From: Blasia pusilla
Taxonomy: Eukaryota; Marchantiophyta; Marchantiopsida; Blasiales
Direction: 5' to 3'
NCBI GenBank assembly: GCA_050084515.1
Contig: CM114273.1
Location: forward strand, 36,580,001 to 36,644,000
DNA: 64,000 nucleotides
Shown here: positions 10,880-24,000 of the stretch, one piece after another
Position numbering within the stretch: position 1 is the stretch's first letter
Layout of the letters: every line of letters starts with the position of its first letter
Notes under the pieces: model-generated
What the model saw: the letters and a program-made list of their open reading frames with translations, nothing else
Told to the model about the DNA's origin: nothing
The model's database searches: none
Program-made: the position numbers and the translations under genes

Positions 10880-12827
10880 TGTCATGACCATACGGATTAT
10901 GTCGTAGAGTATAGTGTGCTAGTAGAGGCCATACCTTATGTAGGGCCGTAGTGTCTAGGTAGAGATGCAGTTTCATACATAGGGTTGGGGGTTACTCAGT
11001 TGAGAGTGACTTTTCCAGTAGGGCCCGCTCTTAGGTTGGAGGATATAGTATGGAGTGCACTCAAAGAACAATTAGTTCTTTGAGTTGAGCCTGTTGCGTT
11101 GGGAGTTAGCCTTGATAGTGAGTAGAGCTCTTGGCTATGGTGGTTCCCCCAAGCTTCGACGTGGATTCTCCCATAGTGGAGTGGATTTGGCTCGATTGTA
11201 TGTGATTCTATATGTGTTTTATGATAGTAGGTCTTTCACGGATTTCACTCAAAGAACTAGAGTAGATCGATGGTAGCTTCGATTGTGGATCAGTAGGATC
11301 TGTTTAGGGTTGATTGTGTACTCAGCCATGGATGTTTATGGCTTGTGGCCTATGTTGGAGGTGGTAATCTGGTGCGTGGTTGGTTGGGAAAGAAGCGCCT
11401 TGCTGAGAGCTTTCCAACGCGCTTTAGATCGCTAGATTTCGTCAAGGGAGTTGGAAGTTATCAAGGATTGAAGATTCTGGTTCATGTTCGACGGTTTTCT
11501 GATGTGGTGAGCTTGGAGTGCGGAAGGTCTGTTGAAGTTCATCCAGATCGGGTGAGAGGTTCCTGTTGCTACTTGTATTGTGATCTCATGTGAAGCTATC
11601 TGCTTGAGTGTGTGGAGCATTGCGGATTTCTGCGTGCATGAATCTGGGCGGAAGCGCTGTCGGATTTGCGATTCTGGAGGTGTATGGACAACAAGTTTAT
11701 GTGATTTTTAACTCGGAGTACAGCGCTCGGTTGTAGCTGATTTTTTGTGGAGAGATAGCTATGATGGTCAATTGAATTCTGGTTGAAATAGATTCAATTT
11801 TGGTTGAGGATTTGTGGAGTAATTGTTGAACGAAATTTTGCGGACTAGCTCAAGCTCTAGCTATGGTGGACAGCGGATCGGAGGGGCTGCTTGGTTGGTG
11901 ACTCGTTCGTTGTTGGAGATGCCTATCCGGTTGGGGGCGCCCTGGTTGGGCCTCTCTCCATAGCGAAGCATGATGAAGCATGGCGAATGGAGCAATAGGG
12001 GCATGTCTCGAGCATTTTGAGGCTTCGAGGCAACTCGTGGTAGCTCGTGGCGAGTGGGCGTGAGAGGCGGAGTAAGGAGCAAGGATTTGTGATTTGAGTG
12101 TTGCATAACTGGTCACCCATATTTGGGCTATTCTGCCTGGAAGACGCATAACTGCTGAGTTCTTAACTATGCGAGTGTACACACTGGTATAGCTCATTTG
12201 GTGTTGTTCGGAGATGTGTTGGGCGCTTTATGCATCTCAAGTTTTTGGTTGATAGACCTCTAGCGCATAGTACGGTGTAGCCTCTCCATGCAGGTGATAT
12301 TTTCAGGTGCTGCGAGTCCGACTAGCACATCATCGACCCGCGGCGGAGTAGCTATTGCGTTAGAATTGTGTGGTGGGTTACGTGGATTAGTTGGGGCCCA
12401 CGTTTGGTGGATTGTGTTACCTTGATTTCCATTTGCGATTGGAGGGTTGTCGTTGGACTTCCTATGTTTGGATCCCCTCCATCGTTGCTTCTTGCTTGCG
12501 CGCCCATTGTTAGGGTTGACGCTGATTTCCAGAGTAGTGTTACTCCTGTGTGCTACCGGTAGTGAGGCTGGAGTGATGACGAGTAGACTGTGGGAGGCTT
12601 CTTGTGGTTCTGGCAGGTTGCCTACACCCATAGCTAGTAGAGCTAGAATAGTACAGCGATATCGACGTCACTTGGTTACTTAGTGGTGGTAATGTGGTGG
12701 TGGTGCGGCATCGGCGTTGGTCATCACGGAGCTGTCTGGTGGTCTGGTTGGGGACCATGGTGCGGACAATGGTGGTTTATGGTATGTCAGCGATGTATGT
12801 TGTATGACAATGTGGATTCGCACGACA
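10880..12827 (+). mobile_element. 1948-bp non-autonomous derivative of element D family
   Basis: Begins TGTCATGACC and ends GCACGACA, flanked by GGCT duplications. Its left about 1.9 kb is the reverse complement of element D's right end (55028-56313), with about 650 bp (about 11373-12021) that D lacks. Its last about 50 bp match the reverse complement of D's left end (48017-48067). The two parts meet near 12778, exactly where D's long internal region would be. It therefore looks like D with the coding interior deleted. The alternative is a solo LTR, but D does not show this sequence at both ends. It carries the start of a D-like gag frame and no complete domain. Confidence 0.8.
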
Positions 12828-13734
12828 GGCTCAACATTTGAAGACGGTGTTTGAGAAACGCAGGACGAACAAGCGGTATGCAAATGGGGATAAGGGTGAG
12901 TTCGATTTGATGAAGATCGAGTTCTTGGGGCATGTGGTTAGTGCAGATGGAGTGAATCCAAACATGGAGAAGGTAAGAAACATTTCCGAATGGAAACCAC
13001 CTTCCACTATGAAGGGGATGAGGAGGTTCATCGGAGGGGTCCAATTTTATTGGACATACGTGAAGAACTTTTCGGGAATAATGAAACCTCTCACAAATTC
13101 GACCGCAAAATTTTCCAACACAAAATGGATCGAGGAAGTGGATAAAGCGTTCAATCGAGTCAAAGAGATCCTCTTGCAAGAACCAATTCTGAAGCTACCG
13201 GAGTTTGACCAACCGTTTGAGGTGCACAGTGATGCTAGTGATTTTGCGATTGCTGGAATGTTGGTGCAAAAAGGGAGACTTTTAGCATACAAGAGCAAAA
13301 AGCTTAGCGACACCAAAAGGAGATGGCCCACTCATGAGAAAGAGTTGTTCGCGGTGGTTCATTGCTTGAGAAAGTGCCGTCACTATCTGGGACTTCACAA
13401 GACTCGAGTATTCACCAATAACATATCGCTCAATTATTTTGAGACCTGGGATCGCGTAACACCGAAGCAACTTCAATGGCATGATACCTTCGCATTGACA
13501 AATGTAGAGCTAATCCACAAGCCGGGGAAAGACAATGTCATTCCAGATGTGTTAAGTTGCAGGGATGAGCATATGCCATCGACGACACAAGTGTTGAGAG
13601 CAATGTTCCCTAATGAAACAGACCTGGAAAGAAGGATTCGTGAAGGATGCGCAAGCGAGGGAGTACCTTGGGAAGTTAAAGTGTGGCGAGAAGGTGGCCA
13701 ATCTAAGTTTGAGACACGGCTTGCTAAGGTTTAA
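12828..13734 (+). pseudogene. Element C reverse transcriptase 3' part and RNase H
   Basis: Resumes the RT thumb and connection with EFLGHVVSADG and continues into RNase H: HSDASDFAIAGML (first Asp), HEKELFAVVHCL (Glu) and FTNNISLNYF, where the family normally has TDH. The TNN change removes a conserved catalytic-region Asp. The open frame ends near 13734, before the integrase zinc-binding region. It is homologous to the decayed copy at 17440-17830. Confidence 0.9.
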
Positions 13735-14842
13735 GCAGAGCAAGATCTATGTAGGCCAAGGCAAGCTACGAACCAAAGTGTTTGTGGAATGTCATGATGG
13801 ACCTTTGGTAGGACACAAAGGGGAGAAATCCACTCTTGCTATTTTGGCCAAAAGGTTCTTCTAGCCCAACATGAAGGAAGATGTTGTTGAATATGTGAAA
13901 ACCTACGTGACTTGTCAAGCAAACAGAGTTTCTTATGTGAAGAAACAAGGCTTACTTCATCCTTTGCTGATCCCAAAGGGACCCTTGCAAAGCATTAGCA
14001 TGGATTTTATTACAAGTCTTCCGGAATGTGAGGGATACAACACTATCCTTGTGATAGTTGATTGGTTTAGCAAGTTGGGGAGGTTTGTACCAACGAGAGA
14101 GTCTGCGACGGCCTTCATGACTTCTCGTCTGTTCCTAGATGGTTGGTGGCAAGCTCATGGATTGCCTAGGAGCATTGTGTCTGATCGAGATCCGAAGTTT
14201 ACCAGTGCCTTTTGGAAACATCTATTCATGAGATTCCGGACCAAACTCAGCTTTAGTATGGCCTTCTATCCTCAAACGGATGGGCAAACGGAAAAAGTAA
14301 ACTCGATCGATAAGGAATTACATAAGTGCGGACCAAAGAGATTGGGCCAAGTGGCTAAGTCTGGCTGAGTATTGTTACAACTCAACCAAGCATTCTAGAA
14401 CCGGAGAATCTCCATTTCTTCTGGCGTATCAAAGAGAACCAGAAGGGCCTCTTGACTTGGCTCTTTTGAAGGGCGCTACATTGACACACACTCATCAAGA
14501 AACGGCGGAATGTTTGTTAGTGGAAATGCAGGAACGAAAAGAGCGAGCGAGGAAAAGTCTTGCCAAGGCTCAACTAAGGTACGTGAAGCATGCTAACAAA
14601 AGTCGGCGCCAAGTGAGTTTCCAAGTTGGGGAACAAGTTTGGTTGAGTGTAAAGAATCTCACTCTTCCAAAGGAATTGTCCGCAAAGTTGTCAGCCAAGT
14701 ATGCCGGACTGTATGTGATCAAGGCAAAGCCGTTTGAGGATGTGTACACATTGGAACTGCCAAACGAGTTCAAGATTCACCTGACTTTCCATGTGTCATT
14801 ATTGAAGAAGTATCTTCAAGACAATGTGCGTCCGGAATGAAG
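13735..14842 (+). pseudogene. Element C integrase
   Basis: The zinc-binding region spans CHDGPLVGHKG (about 13790-13820) to YVTCQANR (about 13905-13930), with a stop at 13862. The catalytic core shows all three acidic residues in context: MDFITSLPE, SDRDPKFTS and DGQTEKVN (13990-14310). A frame break near 14350 separates the core from the C-terminal part, which holds a GPY/F-like region around KYAGLYVIK. It would insert the element cDNA into the host genome. The breaks make it inactive. Confidence 0.9.
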
Positions 14843-14843
14843 G

Positions 14844-15086
14844 ATGGTATTGAGACCACAACCGGTCATCAGAAATGAGAAACTAGAGTTTGAGGTTGAG
14901 ACCATTCTGCGTTCTAGGCGTAGAGACGCCAAGTACGGGTACTTGGCCAAGTGGAAAGGCTACCATGTGAAAGAGGCGACTTGGATTGCGGAGGCGGAGC
15001 TTGAACACGCGCAAGAAGCATTGCAAGACTTCAAATGGATGCAAGATAGGCCAATGCGTTTGTACATGGTGAAGCAAAGGACATAA
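14844..15086 (+). pseudogene. Element C integrase C-terminal chromodomain
   Basis: After a TGA at about 14838-14840 in the same frame, the sequence reads FEVETILRSRRR, YLAKWKGYHVKEATWIAE and ALQDFKW. This is the chromodomain signature: an aromatic-lined pocket with YLxKWKGY and a W-region. In chromoviruses this module sits at the integrase end and is thought to steer insertion to marked chromatin. It identifies C as a chromovirus and contrasts with the PHD finger at the same place in element D. Confidence 0.93.
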
Positions 15087-15743
15087 CTTGTGACTAGGAA
15101 GCTTGGGCCGATAACCCGTTGTAACTAGAAATGTTTAGTTGTTGCAATAAAGAATGCATGGATTTGGAGATTCGATGCTTGTGATTGCGATTTTGAGTTT
15201 GGTAGTGCATGGCAATGAGTAGTTCTTCATATGCTTAGGATGTAAGTCAAGGAGGCCAAAAAATGAGTATTTGAGGTGAGAGATTGTATTCAGATAAGGC
15301 ATCTAGATCAAGACCAAGTGTTGAAGTACTAGCATTAGGGCTCACCCTAACGTCGGCGGGGCAGATTAGTCTGTCTTGGGGTTTGTGGTGATCTCGTTCA
15401 TGTTGCATGAGTGAACTTAGTGATGCGCCTAAGTGGAATACGAGTGGCCCAAAAGTAGTACGAGTTGGCTAGGTAAGCACGCGGTTGTTTACAAATAGTG
15501 AGTGAAGTGTTAGGTTGCAGACTTAGTTAGCTTATTTTGATAGTTTAGATTAGTTTTGCAGAACTGGTCTAGACTAATTGAAGTGAAGAAGCTAACAATT
15601 CTAAGTGCTGCAAGCGACAACCTAACACTCAAGCCAAAAGTGGAATTGCGGGTTAGCTACCAGAGCGCGATTTAGTGTTGAGGGGTCGGCTTCCCAGAAC
15701 TTAACATTAACAAGGTTTGCGTTGATGAGGACATCAACCTTCT
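15087..15743 (+). other. Element C 3' untranslated region
   Basis: About 650 bp between the chromodomain stop and the polypurine tract. No convincing reading frame or repeat is seen. A long non-coding stretch here is normal in large chromoviruses. Confidence 0.6.
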
Positions 15744-15752
15744 AAGGAGGGG
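15744..15752 (+). promoter_or_regulatory. Element C polypurine tract
   Basis: AAGGAGGGG directly before the TGATCC start of the 3' LTR. It confirms plus-strand orientation of the element body. Confidence 0.85.
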
Positions 15753-16776
15753 TGATCCTGCGACCCTAATAACCAAACAACACCAAATAGGCGCCAAGCG
15801 GAACATCATAACACAAGTGGACTCACGCTGCGATGTTTGCGCTTTGGAGAGGCGTTTGGAAAGGTCTCTTGGAAAAGTCCAAGAGACGAAACGCAGAACA
15901 GAGTTGTGTGTTTCATGCGTTAGTGGTCGCGACCAAGAAACCTAGACCAAACGCGAGCCAAGACTTGAGATGAGTTGAGTCTTGGAAGGTTGGTTGCCAA
16001 AGAGGTGAGAACCAGTTTTGGAACACGACTAGCGTTTGGGGAATTTGACTGTGTTTTGGACCATAACGTTTAGCCCCAAGATTTTTTTGGGACAAGTAAG
16101 GGCGCGTTGGAAAGCTTGTCTTGAGAGGCTTCCAACACACTAAAGATATCAGAAAACGCATAAGTATAGACTCAGATATTGGCCTATGAGAGCAATCGAG
16201 TTAAGGGCCAATTGGAGAGGCCCGGGTGTCTTTCCCTAAAGGTAGGAGGACCCCGGAGATCCCCAAAAGTACTAGTAAGGGAGGAGTCTCTCCAAGATGT
16301 CTTGGAACACGAATCCCCACTTTGAACGCCAAACGGCGTCTCACAGGCACGGGATGGAATGGGAGTTTGGCGTTGGAACTCGAAACCCAAACCTGATCCA
16401 AGGAAATGGACTTTGTACGCCACACTTGGATTCCAACACGAGATTCACTTTGTGCAAGTCTTGGTTAGGGACTCATTGGATGTCCATCGGACGGTTGGAA
16501 CTGCCAGACGCAAAACGCTGTTTGAGGTTCGTGAAACGACCAGAAAGTCTGTCCCAAGTCTTTCAAGACTTGCCCGTGTTGTAAACCGCCAAACTAGGAA
16601 GGTTGAGCTTGATGAGAGACCGAGACAAGAACTCGGAAAGTTAGCCTGCTGATTGATCCAAGACCCGACTAACCAGAGTGCGCATTTGGATGCAAATCAA
16701 TGTTGAGATCGTGACCTACTGAACGCACGCTTCCACAACAACAAGATTAACGTTCAAGGAGAATAGGCGCACGACA
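15753..16776 (+). repeat. Element C 3' LTR (1024 bp)
   Basis: Starts TGATCCTGCGACCC after the polypurine tract and ends GCGCACGACA. It is homologous in reverse complement to 7564-8557. Translated stretches around WQPTF and SVFGP in the left copy recur in the right copy on the other strand, which is how the relationship was noticed. It is followed directly by CTCA and a long CT tract. Confidence 0.9.
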
Positions 16777-16777
16777 C

Positions 16778-17439
<662 letters not shown>

Positions 17440-17830
17440 AGTGCAACTATACTATGGTTTTCAATACTTAGGGAGAACAAGATATATGACAATGTGAAGA
17501 AGGGTGGATTCAGCTTGAGCAAGATCAAATGGTTTTGTCATGTGATTAGTATGGATAGAACTAGTGTTGACATGGAGAGATTCAAATCTATCGCTAACTT
17601 GAAACCTCCCTCAATAATGAAGAGGATTAGAAGCTTCATATACTCGGTCTAATTATATTGAACCTATGTAAAGAAATTTTGAGGAATAGTAAGACCTGTC
17701 ACTGACTCAACCATAAAGTTTACCAACATCACTTGGAGCCAAGAAGTTGATACAACATCTAACCAAGTCAAAGAGATCTTATTACAAGAGCTCATTATGA
17801 AGCTACAATTACATTTGGATAAAACTAATT
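17440..17830 (+). pseudogene. Decayed RT fragment of the element C family
   Basis: Nucleotide-level resemblance to 12860-13200 of element C. It covers the FLGHVVS-like segment, the motif before KPPS, the spacing to the aromatic-rich YVKNF-like segment, and the KEILLQE-like end. Many stops and substitutions show an old copy. It lies just outside C's 3' LTR and may be the remains of an earlier insertion. Confidence 0.75.
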
Positions 17831-18114
17831 AAAGAAACGCCAGAGTGCCTTCTATAGGCTAATGCGGGCTTATGGCAGGCCGGTTCAAGCTACAAAATGA
17901 GCAACGGGTTATTAGATTGGGTGTGGGCTCGTTGAGCCCAACTCTATGTTGTGGGCGGAGCGGGCCGTGGGCTCGGGTGCGGGCCGGGGGTACTTGTGCC
18001 TACACAAACATATGCGTCCTAGGGATGGACGTAAATCCACGGACATGAAATTTTTCCGTTTGCAACATTGGAAAAAATAGCAACAAGCTTGCAATTTCGT
18101 CCCCTAATTCACAT

Positions 18115-18450
18115 TGGATGTTGTGCGCCTATTCCTCTTGTACGTCAATCTCAAACGTTCAAGAAGCGTACATTCAGTATGTTACACTCACTCTAATGAT
18201 ATGCACCCAAACATACTCTCATTGGTCTTGGTTTGAGTAAATCAGCATTCCAAATCCTGAGTTCTCAACTTGTACCATTCATCAAGCTCATTAGATCCTA
18301 ACTCCTCACTTCCCAACATGTGCAAGTCTTCTTAGACTTGGAAGAGACTTTCTAGATAGTCCAGACACCCAAAATGACGGTCACATGCCTAACAATCCCA
18401 ACTGTCCAATATACCTTGTATGAGTTCCTAACCGAGATCCAAAAAATGAA
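18115..18450 (-). repeat. Decayed LTR fragment of the B/C family
   Basis: Matches the terminal part of the B LTR (7564-7890) in the same plus-strand direction, including the start TTGTGCGCCTATTCCTCTTG and the GCGTACATTCAGTA segment. Divergence is much greater than between B and C, so it is older. It is inverted relative to the RT fragment at 17440-17830. Confidence 0.75.
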
Positions 18451-21026
18451 TTTGAGTAGAAGAGGAAAATTTACCAAAGTTGAAACAATACTTATTATTC
18501 CCCTTCCTACGAAAATAAATTTAATTTTATGGGAGTAATAGAAGGGGAGGAGTAGGTATTTCTTAGAGTTCTATTTTTTGGAAATGGTGAATTATTTCGG
18601 GAGTCGGATATTATTTAAATTTTAATTGAGTGGAATTACTTAGAAGAGTGGAATGTAATTACTCCTTTAAGATTTAAGAAATCGGAAATTGTATGAAATT
18701 TGGAAATAAAAGCATGATTATTTTTCAAAATAATATTTGATATTTTGGGGAACTAAAATATATTTTAATGGAAAAGGGAAATAATTTATTAAGTAAAATT
18801 AAGTAATCATTTAGTTAGTGGATATTATTTTGATGGGAAGGGGAAGAATAATTATTTTTAACTTTTATGAATATTGGTTATTTTTTGAATAAAAATTCTT
18901 TACTTTTTAAAATTTTTAAAAATATAAATAATTTTCCCAAAAAAATTCTGATATTATTTAAAAAAACCATTTTCGCATGACCCTAACATGCAACATGTGT
19001 TTCTACTGAGAACGTACCGTAGAAATGAGGAAATGGGGAGTGGACGAGTATAATGAAGAACTAGCCGGTTCCCGTGTGAAACCGGCCCCGTCCCCCTTAA
19101 CTTAACCGCGTACAGCCCTGAAACCCAGACAATATAGATAGATTAAGCGTTAAAGTGGGGAGATGGAAATAAATAAGTGCATTAATTTGACTGTGCTTCG
19201 TAGGCTGCCCACTATTGCGTGGTTTTTGAAGTTTTGACCCGATCTAAGCACCCGTCGAAGTACGTGAGTACCCATTTGAATCGTGTCTATCATTTCCGCC
19301 TCAGAAGAATGTCTCAGAAGAATATTTTCCGAGTTTTGGAAAATTTGAACGGAATCGTTTTAGTTCGTCGGGGAACTTGGAATTCTATTTCCCGGACGCT
19401 CAAAACATATCGACACGAGGCGAGCTTTCGTCCGACGACAGAACAGATGTCCTAGCCGTAATGTACAAATTTCTCTAGAGAAACTACACACAAAATAAGG
19501 ATCTCCTCATTCCATGGGGGCCATGAATCGTGTTCTCAATTGGTCTTAACGCGTGAGGGAAGGTCGGTCGACTGACCTCCGATCGCAATTCGGCAATCGA
19601 CGGCTGAATGAAGAAATATGGCGAGTACAGCACCGATCATCGGCTGCAAACTAGCGGAACACGACTGCAGAGCTCGTCTTGATCCAACGGAGTCTCCTCC
19701 TTCTGCCTGAGCGATCCATGGCTGAGTACTACTGTCTGCGCGGGAACCGGAGGATGAGGACTTGGAATGTCCAGGGAGTGCGCGGCCATGATCGGTTGAT
19801 GAATGAATTCTGACCTTCTTGCGTTCTGATCAGAAACAATCCACGACATCCTCTCACTGTGTGCACACGGAGCAGTAAGCATTTGAGGATTTTCAAGACG
19901 GAATTGGACAGAAAGATCCAGGTCTGTCTATGACTCCTGACGGCGCCTTCAGGGAGTTCCATGAAATCTTACGCTGTCCTCGCACGGAGAATCTTCACTT
20001 AAGATTCGGTCCACTGAGCCTAATGCCAATGACGCCTCGAGGATATGCCTGCGGAAATTAATCAAATTCTTCTGACGCGCGATGGAAATGAAGTGTTTCA
20101 AGTGGATTGAGGAGAAGCACTGTGACGGAATTATTGACCATCTTGAGCGGAGTCGTGAACTGTAGACCAGTGCATATATGAGGATTTTATTCTCGGATCG
20201 GACCTTACTGAGCTAATTTTTGGCAGTATCGACAGGCTGTAGCCATCGATTCATTCGACCGACCCGCTCCATCGTACTAAGTCTGTAGAACGACTTCACG
20301 CACGTATGAGGATTTACTGTGTCATCGTATATTGATATTGACCGCTATCATCCACCCCGCTGGACCCACCTTTCCGCGGCCTTCCCTGATTTGTGATCGG
20401 GATCTGATGGATGGATCCATGAACACGATACATTTGTTTAATATACATTTCTCCGTCAACTTGAGTACTTAGGTTACGGTGAGACACGAAGCCGTATTCG
20501 AAGAATGGAAACTACGGCAGGAAATAAAAGGTAGTGAGCGGAATAGCTCTAGGACGATGAGCGGAGATGAAAAATTCGATGATGCTGTGATTCCTTCCGG
20601 ATCGATCCTGCTGCGTCGAGAGAAGATCAGGCAAAGAGGAAAAGAAGAATGCTGTTGTGAACGCAAACAGCTCCTTCCACTCCAGACTTTCGTCTTGCAG
20701 GCGCTCACCGTCTGAATCTTTTGGTAGCCTATTCTTCCATGTCTCGATCCGCTTTAGGCTTTCTTATTTGATTTTTTTTCCTTAAGTTTCCTCGTTTGAT
20801 GTTGTACGTGAACGACCAGAGGGACATCTGTCCAATTTTGTGGTGCTGGGACGTATTTCGAATTTTTCCTTCAATTCAAGCGACTTCAGAACGTTGCTCG
20901 AGAATACATGAGATGAGGAATTAATATTCCAGGGGGGATGGGCGGTGTCTTGGAGACAGAGTGGGCGTGAGCTGAGTGCGTGGGCAACTCATTATCTCTC
21001 GACCTCTCAGCAAGCTGCGTTTGGAA
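18451..21026. other. Intergenic, AT-rich then upstream region of the WAT1 gene
   Basis: 18480-18980 is very AT-rich with long A and T runs. 19000-21026 has mixed composition with several short frames, none resembling a known protein. The last part should hold the promoter and 5' UTR of the WAT1-related gene. No clear TATA box could be assigned. Confidence 0.5.
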
Positions 21027-24000
21027 ATGTCAACCGCGTGGGATAGACGGATGGCACATGCCGCAATGCTGTTGACGCAAGTCAATTTCGGAGCAAATCC
21101 TGTTGTAGTGAAAGTAGCCCTATCCGATGGAGTTAATAAGTTCGTGTTTTGCTTCTACCGTAATTTGGTTGCGCTCGTCATCCTCGGTTTCCCCGCTTTT
21201 TTCAAAGAGAGGTGCGTCATGACTTGACTCATTCGACCTTACTTAGCAATCACAATCAATATTCGGTTTGATCAAGATCGATCGATTATTGCAATACCGT
21301 CCGTAGAAGCACAGTTTGATGTTCCTTGATTAATTTCATATAAAATCCTCACGATTGAACCTTCTCCATGGGATGTTATGACGGAAAGTTTTGGAGCAGC
21401 CACTAATCGGATAGCGTGCTTGTTACTTCATCCAGAAAGATCCGGCCAAGTCTTCCTAGAACTACTCCCCGTACCATGTTCATGTTCTTCATTCTCGGAG
21501 CGACTGGGTGAGCCGTCTTCTTTCAAATTGCTCTTTTCTTTTTAAATAAACGAAGACTGATTGTTTATAATGAAACAAACACATGATTTTGAGGCGGATA
21601 GCTGGAGCTAGGACCCACACGGATAGATGGCTAAATCAGATAAACGGGTAGAACTTTCTTGAGTATGAGTTCGAAGTCTTCGTTTATTAATATTCAGAAG
21701 AGGAACCTCTGCAATTTCAAATAGAGTTCCCTTTTCCTCCGATCCTCCCTTGAAAGAACACTACCTACGGACTGATCAGTCAAGTCCTGTACATGTGTCT
21801 AGGGGAAAATTCCGTACTAAGTCTTCACTCGCAAGGGTTTGGAAATGTATGTACTAAGCTCAACAAAATTTTGAAAGAGTTTTGAAATGACTGCCAAGAA
21901 GCGCAGATATTGTCATTCATCGTCTCGTTTTGTCTGTGTCTTGGCAATGCAGGATATTTGGCAACCAGCTACTATTTACCCTTGGTCTTAATCTGAGTTC
22001 TCCAGAGTATGCTGCCGGAATGCAGCCGGCTACCCCAACTTTCACTTCCTTATTCGCACTATTTTGGGGGTGAGTGCCTAGAACAGATCTAGAAATCTCT
22101 GCTCCGCTAGTTTCGCTCTTGAAATGAGGTTATATAGAGTCTGATGATTCTCACATCAATACACAACGTGTACGTATTCCATTGTACCGTAGATTGAATT
22201 TTGATAGTCACGAACATGGCGAGTGACGCATGTTCACGAACATGGCGAATGACGCATATTCTCGGAAGACCGAAATAAGAAGCTAAATCAAAACTAGAGT
22301 TCTCCCTTCTTTCTCTGTGAAATTGTGAACCGTGTAGCTCCATTTGAGTTGTCTAGTGGTTGGATGCCAGGACGGGGTGAAAGTACTCATCCAGATTTAT
22401 AGCCTAACCGAGTGTATACTACCTTGCTACGCTGGAATTCGGTCCATACACTTAGCAAGATCGTAGCGTTCAAATGGTTTGCTCATGCGCAGACAAATTC
22501 ATTTGCCAAGTTCTTCCAGCTGAAAAATAGAAAACTGCTTGTTCCACATCACGTCACAAATTAGTTTTCCTCAGTTCGTACTGCCCATTCGTACACCTAC
22601 CAGCTAAAAATACCGGGACCAATCTCAGTTTTCGTCGGTCGGAGATTAACTTACGACTTTTGCCAACTCGCGACACTGTGACAGGACGGAAGTATTGAAC
22701 TGGCACCGGGTGGAGGGAAAAGCGAAAGTGAGTGGGATTTTGATGTGCATAGCAGGAGCATTTTTTATGTTGATTTATACAGGACCGGTGGTTCTCGGCG
22801 ACGCATCTAGCGCTAACGTCAACATTGTACATGCGTACCTGAGTTATACCGGGATTCACAGCGCTCAGGCAAACAGTTCCAATCTGCAGCTTGCCACCGT
22901 GCCGATGAAAACATGGCTCGAATCTGGCATTATTTTCAATGAGGCGGAACTTGGAATCCTGTGTTTAATCCTATGCTACATGTGTATGGCTATCTATTTT
23001 GTTCTCCAGGTAATCCTCGCATATGTGTTCAGGTCTTTGAAGACAGATGACTTGAAGTTTCAAATTCGCAGTCTAGGCTCCGTCTTCATGCCCGACTTGG
23101 AATTTCTCGTTTGATGTCCGATCTAGTGTCTAGTGTCCAATGTTCATACGAGCTCCAGATCTTGGGACCCTCCGAGATTTATGATTCAAGATTCAAGATT
23201 TTGAAGCTTCAGGAAGACTCCCTTAATTTATTGCCGACTAACAATTGGAAGGTCAACGTCACTTGGAATCGCACAGCCGAGGGATCGCAGTAGATCAATA
23301 TACGAAAATCACTAATTTAATACCCTTTCATTCAGAGCAAACTAGTGAACTACGTCATTTCCAAAGTACTGTCTGGGAGTTTTATAGTATGTGTGTATAC
23401 CTGGAATTGCTGTTCCTCATGTCTTCAGTACAGGTCGGCCTTAATGTTGCGCTCTTTATTTAGTATCGCGAAAGATTCGATGTATATTCCAACATGAGGT
23501 TCGCTGCTTAGAGACGTGGACATGTCCTCGGCAATTCGTGTCCGCCCGAGCCTGGCGGAGACTGCTACAGATCGAATGGAAGAAGTTGTATGTACTTACG
23601 TTCGGTGTCCATGACGTGCACTCGCATTCGCGCGCAGTAGCTGTAGACCTGTGTCGAGCAAATTTAGAGTCGCATGCACTCAACACGATTTGTGGTCATT
23701 TCATTGGTGGATGGTGAGGTATGGCTACTCCGCGGTTTTCTGTGGACTATAGCACGATGTGTATCTGACCATCGCAGTGGCGAATCGCGCGTGCAGGCCG
23801 ATCTGTTGGTGTACTATCCCTGCGCACTGTTGGTCACAGCATGGTCCTCCTTGTTCGGCACGGTCCTGCTGGGAGTCGCTGCAGCTTTTAGCGCGCGCAA
23901 TTGCTCCGACTGGACTTTAACTTGGCTCCAATTTTCGGCGGTCATGTTCTCTGTAAGTCCACAACCATTAGCTTCAGAATCTTCTTATCTGCAGCATTAA

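Larger units (their letters stand above)
8558..16776 (+). mobile_element. Element C: Ty3/gypsy chromovirus, interrupted
   Basis: Plus-strand gag, protease, RT, RNase H, integrase and chromodomain appear in the canonical chromovirus order, followed by a polypurine tract and a 1024-bp 3' LTR. The gag start is at 8616, after a 58-bp leader remnant. The expected forward 5' LTR and primer site are absent from the left side. An inverted LTR of the same family is there instead. The RT is split by a 1948-bp insertion. Several stops and frameshifts show it is inactive. Confidence 0.93.

Noticed and set aside
11850-12197. Protein-coding gene within 11.8-12.2 kb
   Set aside because: The region lies wholly within the D-family derivative's leader. 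Overlapping frames on the minus strand have no recognised content and are not kept in D, which lacks part of this stretch.
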